64,000 nucleotides of DNA from Castor canadensis (taxonomy: Eukaryota > Chordata > Mammalia > Rodentia > Castoridae). The stretch spans positions 107,156,343 to 107,220,342 of the forward strand of contig NC_133394.1 in the NCBI RefSeq assembly GCF_047511655.1, in the 5' to 3' direction. Of the stretch, positions 1 to 11,910 are shown in pieces. Position 1 is the first letter of the stretch, and each line of letters starts with the position of its first letter. The notes under the pieces are model-generated. The model saw only the letters and a program-made list of their open reading frames with translations, ran no database searches and was not told the DNA's origin. The translations under genes and the position numbers were made by a program.

Positions 1-129
1 AAATCACAAATATACCATTCTTTCCACTGTACATGTGGAAAACCCTGTTCTGTAATGGCTGAACAGCTAACAAAATTCATCTCTCTGTTTTGTTTTTGCT
101 TAGTGTCATTTTATGGACTGTTTTGAAGG

Positions 130-290
130 ATGCTAAGACTTTTCTTAGTATTCCTATTTTGTAGATGAAGAAAATGAGACAGAGGAATGACTCACACAAA
201 GTTGTGCAGATAACCCAAGGCAGTGCTATTCATTGAATTCATATAGTCTGACTCTGCTTCACACATCTAAGCCTTGGGATCTCAAGAAGT
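130..290 (+). repeat. MIR SINE remnant
   Basis: The block runs from a 'tattttgtagatgaagaaaa' type core (the MIR 'ttttacagatgaggaaact' core) through gagacagaggaatgac and a degraded 'cacacaaagttgtgcagat' segment, in the order expected of a plus-strand MIR. It is heavily diverged, as expected of an ancient mammalian SINE. Boundaries are approximate. Confidence 0.6.
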
Positions 291-339
291 GCACTTTCTA
301 CGAAAATTCCTTCAGGTACATTCTTCTACTCTTGCAATG

Positions 340-475
340 AAGCACAGTAATTATTATTTGATAGTACAGATTTAGAAACACCAGGAAGAATAGGTGAAAT
401 GCTTGGTCTGAGATGATAATGTCAATCAGAGTTACAAATAGAACTCAAGTCTCCTGACTTCAGACAAAAGCTAAA
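340..475 (+). repeat. MIR SINE remnant, second copy
   Basis: The order acagatttagaaacacc, then aggtgaaatgcttggtc, then a 'gaactcaagtctcctgact' ending matches the MIR core and right half in plus orientation. It lies about 50 bp after another MIR-like block in the same orientation. Edges are approximate. Confidence 0.6.
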
Positions 476-1430
476 ATATCACCAGCCCTCTCATCTATTT
501 GCAAACAGTAGTATTCATGATATTCTTCTATAAAGAAAAAGTTCTGATTTTTAAAATGAACTGTTGAAAGATGAATTGTGAGTCCAAAGTATATAACCTT
601 ATTTTCTTTCCTTTTCATAGACTTAATTTTTTGGTAAAAAAAAATTGGATGTCATGAGGTTAAATACCAAAGATTTGATAGAAGAAAATATTCTTTTTTT
701 TGCTTATCAAAGTATGCAATGTATGCATCTAAAAATGAATTATGGCATCTTTTATATGTAGATTCACTTAAAATGAATTAAATTTCTTTTCCAGAGGGTA
801 TTTGTATTTATTACCTGGTTTACTTTATTGCTGCAATCTTTATTAAAGATTGTTTGTGTATATATATATATATATATAAAAGCAATAGCTCATATAACAT
901 TTCAAAGGCAGAAAAAAAAATCAATCTTAAGCCTCTTGAATCCTATCCAACTTAACTATGATGCAAACATTTCAGTTCTTCATGGAGGCAATTAGGAAAT
1001 AAAAATGTTTACAAAGTATATGCAGCATGTGTTTTTACAACCCTTGAATTTTGTTTTCAGGAACTTCTGAATCATTGCTGCTGTTTATAACTGCATCTGT
1101 TAAGAAATCAAATAAAAATGATGCAAATATAGTTTATATAAGTAGAATGAAAAGAAAAAAAGGTGGGGGATAAGGGATGTATTTGTTTTAGAAAGGAAAT
1201 CAAGCACTGACAGGTAGGGGTGCCATGGGGAGAAACTTTGATTACAGGCTCCATGAAGGCCTCATGGGGTGACACTGTCTTGATGAATTCATAAGGGTTC
1301 AGGGTATAAACTCAGTCTTCAATGGGTCTCTGAGCAGGCTTAAGCAGGCAGATAAAACAATGAGATTTAGAAAACACTAGAGTATATACAATATGTGCAA
1401 AATCATTATAAATTTTGTTCAGCTTCACCT
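476..1430. other. AT-rich DNA, no gene seen
   Basis: I see no gene here. The stretch is AT-rich with several A and T runs and contains one short (TA)n tract at 859-878. Confidence 0.5.
859..878. repeat. (TA)n microsatellite
   Basis: An uninterrupted TA dinucleotide run of about ten units in AT-rich DNA. Confidence 0.9.
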
Positions 1431-3750
1431 CAGCAATATTCAGCCTTGGGATTGAAATACATCAGGAAATGACAAACTGAAAGGCTGGCTAGGCTGGGCA
1501 TCCAGAAACCTGTTTGTATGAGAGGCAGAGATACCCTCTAGGAAAGAGTACAACCCCAGGGATGAGGGATGAGGTTGTCCAGCCTCAGTTTCTGATAGGA
1601 GGAGTAATTCTGAGAGGAGAATGTATGTCACATGAGTTTATTTTCAGCCATGAAAGTCAGGAGAGCTCTGTGTAAATACTTCAGATCTTTGAGCACCATA
1701 GCAATGTTGTGTAGTTGTCTTCTAAAACAGCATGATGCAAAAGAAGGAAAAGATATTTTCTCTCATGTAGCCAAAGACTCTAATACAGTTTTGGATTCTC
1801 AAGGTTTCCCCAAAATCAATATTGTTGGCAAGAAGAAGCGACAATGCATGTCAAAAGGGCGAATTATTCCTTAAAATGTGTCATGTGTGTACCACACTGT
1901 ATGTTGGGAGAAGGCATCTGTGTGTGGGTGGTAATATAAGATCTACACAAGTCATCACAGGAACACTGTCCTCTGGAGTACATCAGAGGAGCATTATTAT
2001 CAAGAAAATGTTGGTAGTGGTGAGCTCTCAATGTGGCAGTGATGCCTGGCAGAATAGTTTGCACCAGGTAGAAATAGGTAAACTGCTAGAAAGCAGTTCA
2101 CCTCTGCCTAACTGCCAGAGGCAGAGTAGGAATAGAAGACCCTACTGACCTGCTATTGCACTCACATCCCATTTTCTGTGTCTGATTTCAGCTCAGATAG
2201 TCTCCCTTACCTGTAGAATTGTCTTTATCCAAACATTCCTTTTTGTCCCAAAATGTATCATCAGCAGCTTCTAATCAGGGCTAATGATTCACGCCAATAT
2301 GGTACCTTCATTCTTTATGAAAGTAAAGAAGCCAATTCCCCAACTGGATCACTTCAACTGTCATTGATTGTTTCCTGGACCCCTGTGTTCTAATTACTGG
2401 GGACCTATCAACATACAATTGCCATTGGCTGAAGTTACATCTTGCATCCTGAGCCACAGCGTCCTGTACCTTATCCACTCTTTGTGAAGAAATGGCTTGA
2501 GGCAAGAAAATTCAGACACATAATCAGTACAAATCATGTGGATTGCGGAAAGTGGCTTGGAAGGAACAATGTTAGAAGATTAGTCTTAAAGTCTGAGGAA
2601 AAAGCATGTGGGTGGATTTGTAGGAATAGGCACCAAGTCTGAGGATCTTTGAATTACATATTAATGGCCACCAGAGAGAATCTGCTGCAGAAGAGAAATT
2701 AAACAATCAAATGTACAAGATGTCTTAGCTATAGATGCCAGCCAGACTCCATCCGTGGACATCACAATGCTTGCACATGATGGTTGCAGAGGAGGAGGCT
2801 ATATGTGGTCCTGACAATGTGAACTCCTTCTTGTCAAAAAGTTGGTCTATTTAAATACCTTCAGCCAGTAGACTAGCAAAACAACAACAAAAAACGTATT
2901 TTCACAGTTAATTGATTCTGATCATTATAAGAAGGTAGTAAGTGTTACTCCATATTGTGGCATCTTTATAGTATAAGTGAAAATAAGTAAGAGAAATAAC
3001 CATGATGTGAAATAGCCATGATAACAAGGGGTAGTAGTCAAAGTCATTTCACAAGGCATACTGATGAATGGAAATGTTAGAAAATTTGCAGGGAAATCTT
3101 GAAAGGGTAGTGGGAGAAAGACAGGGTATTTCAAGTATGGCTCTAGGATCAGCTGCAGATATAGGAGATGTGGTTCATCCCACTAATCCTTCTTTTACAA
3201 GTTTTCCAAGAAAATGATACTAACCATAATCATAGTGCATCTATACTTGGATTGAGTAAATTGTATGTAACCAACAAGTGGGTCTGAGTGATACAAAGAA
3301 TGCATGTCATCCTTGTCTCATGAAGATCCCTTGACAATTACACACATCCATGTTCCTGCAGCTGTTAATGTTAAAGCTCATAGGTATCCCTTTCTTCCAA
3401 GAATTGTTACTGGTGAAACAGAAGCCATCTCTTACTACCTCTTGCAATCAGATTTTGACCAATGACTGTGGAACATGAGTGTTCAGGAAAGAGAAGACTC
3501 TTTCCTTAGGTGGAGCCACCTCTGGGGTGAAATTTAAACTTCAAAACCTCACAGTGGGATCAGAGCAAAGCTAGTCTCCAGCAGAGAGACACTTTCTTAC
3601 TTATGATTCCCCTTTGCTCTATCCAGTTTCTCTTATTCCACTTCTCATAAAAACACTTCTCCCTAAAATCCCTCTTAAATAAGAATCCTCAACTTAGACT
3701 CTGCTTTTTAAAAGCAGGGAAATGCTCCTTGCTTTTCTGTAGAAAAGGAA
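1431..3750. other. Unassigned, somewhat GC-richer stretch; possible old LTR-element debris
   Basis: Short open frames of 60-108 codons occur on both strands, but none resembles a protein I recognise and the frames overlap freely. The segment near 3440-3745 (tgaccaatgactgtgg, then a pyrimidine-rich stretch, then an 'aagaatcctcaacttagact' like end) faintly resembles the 3' part of old mammalian LTR elements. That resemblance comes from memory and is weak. No gene is claimed. Confidence 0.25.
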
Positions 3751-6700
3751 GTATTGACCTTAGTCATGACACCTGGCTAACCAAAACAAGTAACATGAAA
3801 ATAGTGATGTCACATGGCTACTTTGTGGGACTGTTCATGAACACACAGAAGATAGCTGTTGGGGTGTTACCATGAAAGCTGGAAGGGCTTCTTCCAAAAA
3901 TTGGAGAAACAGTAGGATAGAACAAAATTAAATAAGTCCCTCTTGTAATTCACCTCCATTTTAAACCATGGACTAGAGTGGCCTGAGACTAGGTTTGCCT
4001 TCATAGGAAACAGTAAATTCTAGTTGCTGGTTGCCATTTATCTTCTATTCCATGTATTCTACTTTTGTCATAAGTGAAAAGTCATTATGGTAAAAAAAAT
4101 GGCTTACTGTGCTTGGACATCTAGCTAATGAGTACATTATTTTGGATATATTTCCTCTGTGCCATAGTGATTCTAATTAGTAATATCTACCTAAAAATGT
4201 GATTTACCTGTATGACATACACTTCCAAACAATGCAAACTTGACACCTAGTTGGCATCATTTTTCTGTCTTACACTACTGCCTTTGTTTTCATCAGTCTT
4301 TCTCTAAGTATTTGATCAGGTTTCCATTTCTGAACTTGAAAAATTACTATCAACTGTCTTGAAACATCACTGAGATCAACTTGACTTAGTTTTTAAAGAT
4401 ATATATCAATTTGCACAAATGCTGCTGATATTTGTTTCACATGAATTTTTATAAATTGGAATCTTGGAGTAAAACTTAATTCTTTCAATCATGTATTCTA
4501 AATGTTGTCTCATTATTTTCTCCCCTTTTCAGATTCCACTCATCATTTTCAAAAACTGGGCAGAACTGAAATAGAATAAACAAATGGCCTTTGTCTCAAT
4601 TATGACCAAAATATCAAAATATCAGTGCATTTTATCTCAGAGGAAGATTGATCACAAGGATTTTCAAGGCTGTTAGTTTATCTTCATGCTTTCAAGATAG
4701 AACTAAACTTAACAGTTGAGAGCAGAGGATTTAATCTCTTTTTACTTTATCTTTAAACTAAAATGATTTCTTTATATTTTAGGATTAATCTAGAAATGAA
4801 AGATACCACAATTTCCTCAAACATTGCTATCATTTTCATAACTATATAGTTATCAGCAGATCTTTAACACTGAATATAGCTAGAAGAAATGAGTATTTAT
4901 CAGAGGATTGATAGACAATCAATCTCACTGATCTATCAATCAGTGAGAACTCAGAGACTGCTGAATATAGGTGTATCAGTCATTTCTGAAAATAGGAAAT
5001 ATTCTTTTATTCATAAATACTCCCAGATATGCCTGTCAAAGTTACTATGTCTCCATCACTAGAGATTTGTTTATTTGGCTTAGGGCTTTGCTTCTCTGTG
5101 ATTTGATTTAACAACCCAGATGCTGGGCAGCTAGGCTGAATTGGCTTGGCATCCTTATCTCGAACTGTTTTTGCACAGGGGAAAAATTGTATTTTTCTTC
5201 TAGTCCCATTATTCTTACTTTCTAAGGTTTTAAATCAGAACAAATAAGATAAGAATAAGATTCCTAAGGACAATTTGTCCTATCTACAACATAAGACTAG
5301 CCCAATATTTCCCAAACTTTGTTCTGTGGAGATGTTAATAAATGATATGGTTTTCTTTAAATTGGTGGTAGTGTGTTTACCCTACACCACAGTCAAGAAT
5401 TACAATGCAATTAGAAGCTTTGAGAAATGTTACAGGACAGGAGCTTGTTTTTTTTTTTTTTGTTGTTGTTAAACTTTATTTAACTCTGTTCTAACATATA
5501 TGAGTGTATCATCCTTCTTTAAGTCACCAATGTGAAGGTAACTGGTTTGGAAATACTGATTTAACATAAAGTTAGAGTACTTATAGTCTAAATCAAGATT
5601 CTATCCTATCTTTGTAATGTAGCTTATCTTCAGTTTGTATGACCCACAGGGTATATGCATCTGTGGGTGCATAGCATTCTTACCTATATATTAGAATTCC
5701 AGTAGGAGCATACTCATTGTGGGTTCTTTTACTAAATATTTTTTAGGAATTTAAAAGTTATAAATGAATATATATTCAGCATTAATGATGTGGAATTGAG
5801 TTTAATTATATAAATAAATGTGTATAGATAATTTAAAATTAATTGAAATTCTTAGTTACTGAGGTAGAAATAAATGTAAATATAGCTTTAAAAAATGTTT
5901 AGTTACAAGTTTCAGAAATTCAACTCAAACCTATGTATGTGAGATTCTTTATTAGGTGATGAAATTGGGAGATCATCACTCAGCGAGTTCCAGGATTAAC
6001 ATCAGACCTGGGGCTGTCAGACTACAATGCCAGAGACCAGATATTGTCAGGACTCCCTCCAGTTTCTTTTCATCTGAGATGATCTTTGCTTGATTTCATC
6101 TCTGCTATGTCAGTCAGCTTCTTGGAATGAAGAGAAATTATTACCAATATCCACCAATTTACATTTTGCAAACTCTATGACTTCAGAAGGCAAACCCTTT
6201 CCACTTGCTTTAAACACAATTCTCAGGGTAAGAGTCTGTTTGAATTGTATTATATCATATAGCAGGCTTGGATGATTCACTATGGCCAAGTGAATTGACA
6301 AAATGATTGTCCAGACTGTCCATGTGCCCACCTTTTAAACCTGGAAGGTTATTGAATTATTTTGAATTAAGGTAGCTCCCAAAAGGAAAGGAGGTGGGGG
6401 AGGGGGGGAAGGAATTCCTGAACAGGCAAAAATAAAAATATTCACTACATTTCACTTTTTGATAGACATATTACCACCTTTTTCTAAAACATAAACTTGC
6501 AGCAGTGCCCATACCTAAATTAAGGTAATTAGCTCCTGGGTAAATGGAAACACATTTTGTGTCTTCCATCAGAACACAACCTGAAGTCTTACCTGATTAC
6601 TGAATTTAGAATCTTTATATTCTATTCAGTTCTCTCAATGAGGTCTGCATGTATATCTTCATGATTTGACCACTTATGGACTAAATGGCAAATAAAGCAC

Positions 6701-7280
6701 TTCAACATAGCCATTTTAACATACAAGTGGAAAGACAAAATAACCACAGTAAAACCTTTCTTTTGAAAGCAGTGAAATGGAATGTACCACATAATGATAA
6801 CGTCTCTTGAATATAGATTTCATTCTGGTAAACAATGGTTGGTAATTCATACCTCCTACCCCACCCATGAAGAATGAGTTCTACAAAAGAGCAGTCATAT
6901 TTTTCAAAGGTGAAAATAGTTGGAATTTTCTTGCCTCAGGTCCTCCATGATCACTTTTCAGAGGAGTATTGGGAGGAACATCAATCTGTAGATCATGCCA
7001 GTTTGGAAATCTTCTCTACTTACATGAGCTCGGGGCATCTTGGAATTGCTAGTAGTCATAGTTGATAGATAAGCCTGCTGCAAGTACTTCACTTAAATAA
7101 TTGGGTGGATTCCAGGCAAATAGTTTTTTTCATCTATCTGCATATACTTCTTAGGTGATCTTGTGCATTCTCAAAGATATAAATAAATTTGTAAAGCCTG
7201 GTTGATATCTTTAACCCCCATATTGAATGTCTTTAACCCCCTATTTTCTCACATTAGATTTGGATTTGTAGCCATTCTTC
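3751..7280. other. AT-rich DNA, no gene or assigned repeat
   Basis: No coding region is supported. The stretch holds a 15-base T run near 5446-5460 followed by tgttgttgtt, a nested palindrome at 4906-4948 and a short G-rich patch near 6389-6410. The moderately complex block 5930-6350 may be an old repeat, but I cannot name it. Confidence 0.4.
4906..4948. repeat. Nested inverted repeats (competing hairpins)
   Basis: Three pairings are visible. gattgat (4906-4912) pairs with atcaatc (4918-4924). tctcactgat (4923-4932) pairs with atcagtgaga (4939-4948) around a 6-base loop. Alternatively gattgatag (4906-4914) pairs with ctatcaatc (4933-4941). All stems are perfect. The role, if any, is unknown. 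Confidence 0.8.
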
Positions 7281-7284
7281 AGAT

Positions 7285-7965
7285 TCTCTGCATGGGCAGT
7301 TCAAATTTAACATGGCCAAAACCTCGTGCCTTCTCACTTCTTAGTGAATAAGCTTATGGCTCACTCCTTTCTCATGCCAAACACTCATAAATTATATTTG
7401 CCAATCCAAGTTTATTCTGAATCTGACCTCTTACCACCACTTTCATTGTCAGCCCAGTGCTTCAAGGCACTATTATCTATTGCTTACTTTAAAACTTTCA
7501 CATGTAAAAACTCCATAACTGAGCTCTCATCTTCTAACTACTACGTAAATAATAGCTAGTGATTTTACTGTAAGTTGTATGTGTCAAATAAAGCAAACTT
7601 CCCTGCTCAATCTTGTCTTCTTATTATTGTAAAACAATATTTAAATTCCTGACCATAACTTGAAAATTTGTTGTCCACTGAACACTTCAAACTCAGAAAA
7701 CTGCAGGATTTTTGTGTTACTCTTCCCTCTGGGTCTTCAGATATGAACATGACTTTCCTCATTTTTTTCAAGTTGACCCTCAAGTGCTGCCCGCTATTAT
7801 TTATGTTGTTCTGTTTCTCTTCATATTGCTTATATTTATGTGCTAATCTATATTATTTATGTATTTATTTTTTATTCCACTACAGTGCTGGAATGTGACC
7901 TCTCTCACTACACAGTGATCTTGGTTTTGTTCATTGTTATTTTTGAGAATAATTCATTGAACATT
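7285..7965 (+). mobile_element. LINE L2 3' portion, ancient
   Basis: The order of degraded blocks follows the 3' half of mammalian L2. First come 'ttcaaatttaacatggccaa' and 'gaatctgacctcttaccacc'. Then comes cagtgcttcaaggcac, then the pyrimidine-rich stretch with repeated ttatttatg. Last is the terminal 'ctggaatgtgacctctctca ... gatcttggttttgttcattg' segment (two separate blocks), which corresponds to the L2 'gaatgtaagctccatgaggg' tail. Short frames on this strand are relics. Family assignment is from memory of the consensus. Confidence 0.6.
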
Positions 7966-8168
7966 TGATCTATTTAATATGCTGTAATGTGTTATATGTA
8001 CTATATTGTATATATGCTATATATAATTATGTGTAATTATTTTTATAGCTAGTAACCACTAACTCATGGCCATTTAATGTTGATTTGCCTTTTGGTTTTT
8101 GCTTTTTAGCAAGATGCTAACAGAGGACTCAGTATTTTAACCCTACTTCTTAGCTGAACAATAAATAT

Positions 8169-8200
8169 CAAGACACTCAATAAGTGTTTTGAGTGTCTTG
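8169..8200. repeat. 12-bp perfect hairpin
   Basis: caagacactcaa (8169-8180) and ttgagtgtcttg (8189-8200) are exact reverse complements around the loop taagtgtt. No U-rich tract follows and the locus is eukaryotic, so a terminator reading does not apply. Confidence 0.85.
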
Positions 8201-8204
8201 CAAT

Positions 8205-8370
8205 TCATTCATTCATCTATTCCTCTCAACAACTCCATGATGTAGGTAGAATAGGATATGCCCATTTTAGAGGAACAAAGTGAGGCATGAAGGTTTTCAT
8301 TTACCTTTCCAAGCTTCATCACTAATAAAAAGCATAACCAGCATTCCACTGAGGATATTTGGCTCTTGAG
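8205..8370 (+). repeat. MIR SINE remnant
   Basis: The series caacaactccatgatgtagg, then gcccattttagaggaacaaa, then gtgaggcatgaagg and the aagcttcatcact segment follows the MIR core ('tgaggtagg ... ccattttacagatgaggaaa', two separate blocks) in plus orientation. Confidence 0.7.
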
Positions 8371-8823
8371 TCTGCTCATATGGTCAGTTTCTGACGCTGT
8401 CTCCTGAGTGGGCCCTGGCTTCTTCCTCAGAGCAGTAAGCAGTACTTGACTAAGAGGGGTCCTGAGGTCCGAGGCTGCATTTCAAGGGTGCTTTGTCTGT
8501 AGGCTTGCTATCTGTAGCTGACTGGGCCAGGGGCTTCTGACTTTTCTTCAGACTCATCTCACTTTCTTGGACACCATCAAGGTTCAGATTCTCTCTCATA
8601 TTTAAACTCCTACTTCCCTGTCCTTGCTCATAAAATTTAAAATTATACAGAGAATTGACCTATTATAGTTATTCAAAGTCCAAGACTGACCTTTAGCAGT
8701 TTTGTGCAGTGGACCAGTGGCATAAAAAAATCTTTCTAAATAATGCTGAGTTGTGTTTTGTTTCCTTTCCAGCTTTTGGTTTGAGTTTCCTCAGTTTTGG
8801 TGCTCCATTCTGTTTGTATATTT
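8371..8823. other. No feature recognised
   Basis: Ordinary-composition sequence without an open frame of note or a repeat I can name. Confidence 0.4.
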
Positions 8824-8958
8824 CAATCACTTGGGGAACCTTTAAAAATACTTGACCCTACCACATAACAATTAAATACAATCTCTAAGGAATGAGCCAT
8901 GGTAACTCTATTTTTTATAGTCCTCTTGGTAATTCTAATGAGCAGCTAGAGTGAAAAG
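8824..8958. mobile_element. MER-type hAT DNA transposon fossil
   Basis: The ordered segments aatcacttggggaacctt, ttaaaaatacttgaccct and the closing ggtaattctaatgagcagct match the pattern of non-autonomous hAT-Charlie elements of the MER5/MER20/MER58 kind. It is too eroded to fix the subfamily or the ends. Confidence 0.5.
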
Positions 8959-8977
8959 TATTGTAGTGTGTATTGTC

Positions 8978-9125
8978 AGGAGGGCTTATTAGAAACTGAT
9001 TGTTTGGCCCCTCCCCCTGAATTTCTGATTCAGTAGGTCAGGGGTGGGGCTGGAAAATTTCCTTGTCTAACAAGTTCCCAGATGATGTTGGTTTTGCTGG
9101 TTCCAGGCCACAGTTTGAAAACTGA
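8978..9125 (-). mobile_element. MER20-like hAT-Charlie element
   Basis: The segments tttctgattcagtaggtcag, gggtggggctggaaaattt, tctaacaagttcccagatga and the terminal ccacagtttgaaaactgatg give the reverse complement of the MER20 layout, which starts with a cagtggttctcaaa-type terminal repeat. It is a non-autonomous fossil and encodes nothing. Confidence 0.65.
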
Positions 9126-9424
9126 TGTCTTAGACTAAAGCATGGTGCTTTCTGTAGTACCTCCCAGAAATTTTAGGAGGGCCCAACACATTTGATATTC
9201 TGATATGTTCTACCATGCTTTCTAAGTTTTCAGCCTCCACAAGCACATAACTTAAGCAGTAAGGTTCAATATATGATATTGTAACCACTTTTAGAAAGTG
9301 TATTATAAAAATTCTCAACTTGGTTGATATTTGTTTTGTCTTTAAATCATATTATCAATAATACTTGATGACAGCTTTGATCACACAGCAGCTATTCACC
9401 TGTAGCCCAGATGGTTAGTCTAAC

Positions 9425-9628
9425 TTCTCCAAGATGGGAGCCACTAGTCACTTGTGAATATTTACATTTACATTGATTAAAATTCACTAAAATTAAATAT
9501 CCAGTTTCTCTCTTACATGAATCACATTTCACTCTAAGTAGCCCCATATGGCTAGCACCTGCTAAATTATATAGTACAATGAATTTTTTCAGTTGCCATG
9601 GGACTGGACAATTCTATTGGACAGTGGT
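9425..9628. mobile_element. Ancient DNA-transposon-like repeat
   Basis: A widespread mammalian repeat pattern is visible: gggagccactagtcacttgt, an internal aaaattcactaaaattaaat stretch, then gccccatatggctagcacct and a terminal 'caattctattggacagtgg'. I recognise the pattern but cannot name the family with confidence. It carries no coding capacity. Confidence 0.45.
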
Positions 9629-9740
9629 GGTTAGATGTTCGTCAAACTTGTTTCTTTTACCTAAACAGAGATAAATACATTTTCTAGACCCCTTATATTG
9701 AGGTCTGATCATCACATCTTCAGGTACAGAATATGAAGAA

Positions 9741-9866
9741 AGATATGTCTCTGGCTGGTGGAGTGGCTTAAGTGGCAAGAGTGCCTGCCTAGCAAACCTG
9801 AGGCCCTGAGATCAAACCCCAGTGCTGCCAAAAAAAAAAAAGGAAAAAAAAAGATAGATATTCTCT
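9741..9866 (+). mobile_element. ID-like tRNA-derived SINE with target-site duplication
   Basis: A ~75-bp tRNA-derived body starts at about 9753 (ggctggtggagtggc). It has a box A-like tggcttaagtgg and a box B-like gatcaaacccc, ends agtgctgcc and is followed by an A-rich tail of about 20 bases. The flanks agatatgtctct (9741-9752) and agatattctct (9856-9866) fit a slightly diverged target-site duplication. RNA polymerase III boxes are inferred from position. Confidence 0.85.
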
Positions 9867-10360
9867 ATTGGACCAAGTGTGGAATGAAATTACTCTACTA
9901 CTGAGTTCTACTCCCAGAGCATTGCTGTTGATCAACTGACAAACTGAGGTCCTTAGTTATGATATTTAACACAATGTGACTAAGTACATTGCTCTACAAA
10001 AATGTTAGAAATTGTGGTATCACATTCTTCAGCATCAATAATTTTACCATAAAACACTGCAGCCATTAATCCATTCTTTATTAATAACAGCTAAATATAG
10101 TTTCATTTTTATATCCTTGTAAATAATTTTTTCTATTGGTATCTGTAGAAATGCTCTTTACTCAAAAAAGCATTTATTTTTACACATGTATACATTTATT
10201 TTCTTGGTTTTTGGTCATCCCTGCAAATAGTCACATTAATGCTCATTTTTCTGGTTATTATTTTGGGCCTGTTTGCTTTATTCTATCCTGAGTTCATTAA
10301 GTTCTTTTTTCCCCTTATAGATTCCATTTTCTGAATCTGGTCTCCTTTTCTTTCTTCATT
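9867..10360. other. No feature recognised
   Basis: AT-rich sequence with no supported gene and no assigned repeat. Confidence 0.4.
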
Positions 10361-10361
10361 G

Positions 10362-10540
10362 TTTTGGTCTGCTTGGAGTGTCTTAACAATATACTGGATG
10401 ACTTAAACAACAGAAATCCTTTTGTTCACAGTAGTGGAAACTAGAAGTCGAAGGGTAAGTGCTCTTTCTCTGGCTTGCCGATGACATGCAGATTGATACC
10501 TTCTTGCTATGTTCTCACATGGTTCTTTACTCTCGCTCTT

Positions 10541-10596
<56 letters not shown>

Positions 10597-10760
10597 TGTG
10601 TGAAAGAGATGTTTGGTGTCTTCTTTTATAAGGACACTTATTCTATCAGATCAAGGCCCCAATATTATGATATTGTTTCTTACCTACTTCCTTAGAAATA
10701 CAAATACAGCCACAGCTGTAGGCATAAGTGCATCAACATAGGGTTCAAACATTCATTCCA
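10362..10760 (+). mobile_element. Ancient mammalian interspersed repeat, copy 1
   Basis: Order of segments: ctggatgacttaaacaacag, agtggaaactagaagtcgaa, tctggcttgccgatgacatg, a CT/GT microsatellite, then tcttcttttataaggacact, then acagccacagctgtaggcat. The same architecture recurs in two pieces around the LDHB pseudogene (25860-26106 and 27369-27566). This is a common old mammalian repeat, probably LTR- or LINE-derived. I cannot name its family from sequence alone. Confidence 0.5.
10542..10602. repeat. (CT)n(GT)n compound microsatellite
   Basis: About 19 CT units (10542-10579) run directly into about 12 GT units (10579-10602). The tract sits inside an ancient interspersed repeat, in its normally pyrimidine-rich segment. 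Confidence 0.95.
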
Positions 10761-11460
10761 CAAGAATCATTTATTTTTTAGTGCTTGTTCTTTTAAAAAT
10801 CCTGGCTACATTCATAACATAGCCTTCTATTTTTACTAAATAAACTTGCTTCAGTTATTGACTTGCTTTCCAAAGCCTCCATCACATTTTAAATTTTGGC
10901 CTCATGTTATTCATTTCATTACAACTTTTTTCAGATCTCATATTATTTGAAGTCTGAAGTACTTGCTCTAATGTCATGATTACTTGCTTGAATGTCAAAA
11001 ATGTGTTTTGATTTTGTTAATATAAAAATTCAATTAAATTTATTTGTTGTTTTAGGAACTGAAACACTAAGTTCAAAGAGCAAAAATAGGACTCATTAGA
11101 GGGACCATGAATTAAGTTAGGAAATTGAGGAGCTAAGCTGCAAAAGTAAGCATTAAAAAATTCTAGAACTGTCATTAAAGACTTGTTATATGCTCAAGAT
11201 TCTAATATCTCCATTCTCTGTATGATTCTACTCCAAGTTTGAAATACCTGGAGCTAATCCTCATTGGTCATATTGACACATTTTTTTCTATTTTATGTGC
11301 CATTTTGGGGATGAACTATCTGTATCCTGTTGAACAAATAAATATAATTATCAAAGTGGAAAGCAAACTACTTTCTCAAGTACAATTTGCTTTAGCAGAT
11401 TTTTTGCTCATAAAATAAAAAATAAGAATTTCTATGACAGTGTAATTTCTTACAACAGAT
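10761..11460. other. No feature recognised
   Basis: AT-rich sequence with no supported gene and no assigned repeat. Confidence 0.4.
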
Positions 11461-11462
11461 CT

Positions 11463-11910
11463 ATGTTTTGGTTTGGATATGAAGAGTCCTATAAAATAAG
11501 CTCATGTTTTGAAGGTTTGGTCTCCAACTCGTGCTGCTATAAGAAGTAACTGGATCACAAAGGTTCTGATTGCATTAGTGGATTAATCCACTAATGAATA
11601 GATGAATGGGCTATTTGGAGGTGAGACCAGGTTATAGGAAGTAGATCACTGGGGGTATGTCTTTGAAGTGTATATCTTCTCCTTTTCTGTCTACTTCTTT
11701 ACTTTTTGGCTGATAGGAGGTGAGTAGTCCCCTCTGATACAAGCTAATGCTGCAATGATCTTCTGCCTCAACAAGACCAATAACCAATGGAACCAGCCCA
11801 CCATGTATTGAAACCTATGAAATTGTGAACCAAAGTAAAAAAATTACTACTTTAAGTAGTTTATGTCAAGTATTTTGTCACAGTAATGAAAGGCTAACTA
11901 ACATAATCTA
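11463..11910 (+). mobile_element. Old LTR-like interspersed repeat
   Basis: The block begins ttggtttggatatgaagagt. It contains tggattaatccactaatgaa and gaagtagatcactgggggta, and closes with a 'gaaattgtgaaccaaagtaa ... tattttgtcacagtaatgaa' segment (two separate blocks). The shape resembles old mammalian solo LTRs of MaLR type. The last ~75 bp are also recognisable in the repeat at 42046-42385. The family name is uncertain. Confidence 0.5.

Noticed and set aside
1632..2148. Two overlapping plus-strand frames (80 and 108 codons)
   Set aside because: They overlap in different frames, show no domain or codon pattern, and are matched by minus-strand frames of similar length.
8169..8200. Intrinsic transcription terminator
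   Set aside because: The host is a mammal and no T run follows the hairpin.
9753..9829. tRNA gene
   Set aside because: Box A- and box B-like motifs are present, but the body ends in a long A tail, has flanking duplications and recurs several times, so it is a SINE.
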